Positions 63,650 through 64,000 of a DNA stretch of 64,000 bases are shown here, one piece after another (position 1 is the first letter of the stretch; every line of letters starts with the position of its first letter). The position numbers and the translations under genes are program-made. Source of the DNA: Mycobacterium montefiorense (GTDB lineage: Bacteria; Actinomycetota; Actinomycetes; Mycobacteriales; Mycobacteriaceae); NCBI RefSeq assembly GCF_003112775.1, contig NZ_BFCH01000018.1, positions 372,001-436,000 of the forward strand, written 5' to 3'. The notes under the pieces were generated by a model. That model made no database searches, was not told where the DNA came from, and saw only the letters and a list, made by a program, of their open reading frames with translations.

Positions 63650-63752
63650 CGGGTCGCGAGCCGACGGTCGCTACCCTTCAGTGACGTCGTCGAAATCGGT
63701 TAGGAACCGGTTGGGTGATCGTGGGTGACATGTGGGAAGGGAAACGACAGGT

Positions 63753-64000
63753 ATGAGTCCGGCGACAGTCCTTGACTCCATCCTCGAGGGAGTCCGGGCC
63801 GATGTTGCCGCGCGCGAAGCCCGTGTCAGCCTGCCCGAGATCAAAGCGGCAGCCGCCGCGGCGCCACCACCGCTCGACGTGATGGCCGCCCTGCGCGAGC
63901 CCGGGATCGGCGTCATCGCCGAGGTCAAGCGCGCCAGTCCATCGGCGGGTTCGCTGGCGCCCATTGCCGATCCGGCCAAGCTGGCGCAGGCATACGAAAA
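63753..64000 (+). CDS. trpC: Indole-3-glycerol phosphate synthase, 3' partial
   Basis: First 82 residues only; the window edge cuts the gene. [21 protein letters not shown] and [20 protein letters not shown] (catalytic Lys in EVKRASPS) match M. tuberculosis TrpC nearly residue for residue. ATG at 63753 with GGGAAGGG upstream. The 103 nt before it hold a -10-like TACCCT (63672-63677) and a small inverted repeat CGGTT/AACCG; whether trpC has its own promoter is open. Confidence 0.95.
   Translation, partial: MSPATVLDSILEGVRADVAAREARVSLPEIKAAAAAAPPPLDVMAALREPGIGVIAEVKRASPSAGSLAPIADPAKLAQAYE

Overview
The window is a chromosomal segment of a high-GC mycobacterium. Gene content and order follow the Mycobacterium tuberculosis stretch from Rv1539 (lspA) to Rv1611 (trpC) almost gene for gene. 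That synteny, and protein matches recalled at residue level (glbN, bioA, bioB, nadA, trpE), make the genus secure. The differences from M. tuberculosis (no phiRv1 prophage near bioB, a sugar cassette after ilvA, extra membrane, oxidase and kinase genes) point to a non-tuberculous species, probably a slow grower. I cannot name the species from sequence alone.

Layout. 1-5.4 kb: lspA (5' end outside the window), a pseudouridine synthase, a methyltransferase, lprI-glbN and two short-chain dehydrogenases. 5.5-9.5 kb: a small SRPBCC protein and dnaE1. 9.5-13.8 kb: a flavin/F420-type oxidoreductase divergent from a Cys-rich MerR regulator across a perfect palindrome, a methyltransferase, plsB1 with a frameshifted C-terminus, and a Ddn-like nitroreductase. 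13.9-15.2 kb: ilvA. 15.2-19.5 kb: a lower-GC sugar/polyol cassette (PfkB kinase, mannitol-type dehydrogenase, MFS transporter) flanked by an imperfect direct repeat of a PPOX gene 3' end. 19.5-23.4 kb: a PPOX flavoprotein divergent from a MocR regulator, a serine hydrolase and a methyltransferase. 23.4-33.5 kb, minus strand: treX-treY-treZ, an OafA-type acyltransferase, non-catalytic ripD with a structured leader, and a membrane protein.

33.5-43.1 kb is biotin synthesis: bioA-bioF-bioD-Rv1571, then bioB-bsaP-Rv1591. Between the two halves, where M. tuberculosis carries prophage sequence, lies a minus-strand group of four genes: a 59-aa membrane peptide, a ~13-TM protein, a His-rich cupredoxin-like lipoprotein and a polytopic membrane protein. 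This is the best candidate here for an undescribed system. 43-48.8 kb: a lipase, then a Nudix/NrtR regulator divergent from nadABC over a palindromic operator. 48.8-56.9 kb: an MDR dehydrogenase, an Rv1598c-type protein and the histidine operon hisDCBHA-impA-hisFI. 56.9-59.7 kb: two genes absent from this position in M. tuberculosis, a circularly permuted D-amino-acid-oxidase-like protein and a transmembrane Ser/Thr kinase with an apparent extracellular TPM domain. 59.8-64 kb: chaA, bcpB and the start of the tryptophan operon (trpE, Rv1610, trpC cut by the window edge).

The main regulatory logic visible is a set of palindromes at divergent promoters (MerR/oxidoreductase, MocR/PPOX, NrtR/nad), a probable BioQ-type site before bioB, and many starts that look leaderless (a TANNNT -10 box 5-9 nt before the start codon). 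No tRNA, rRNA, CRISPR array, transposase or prophage was recognised.
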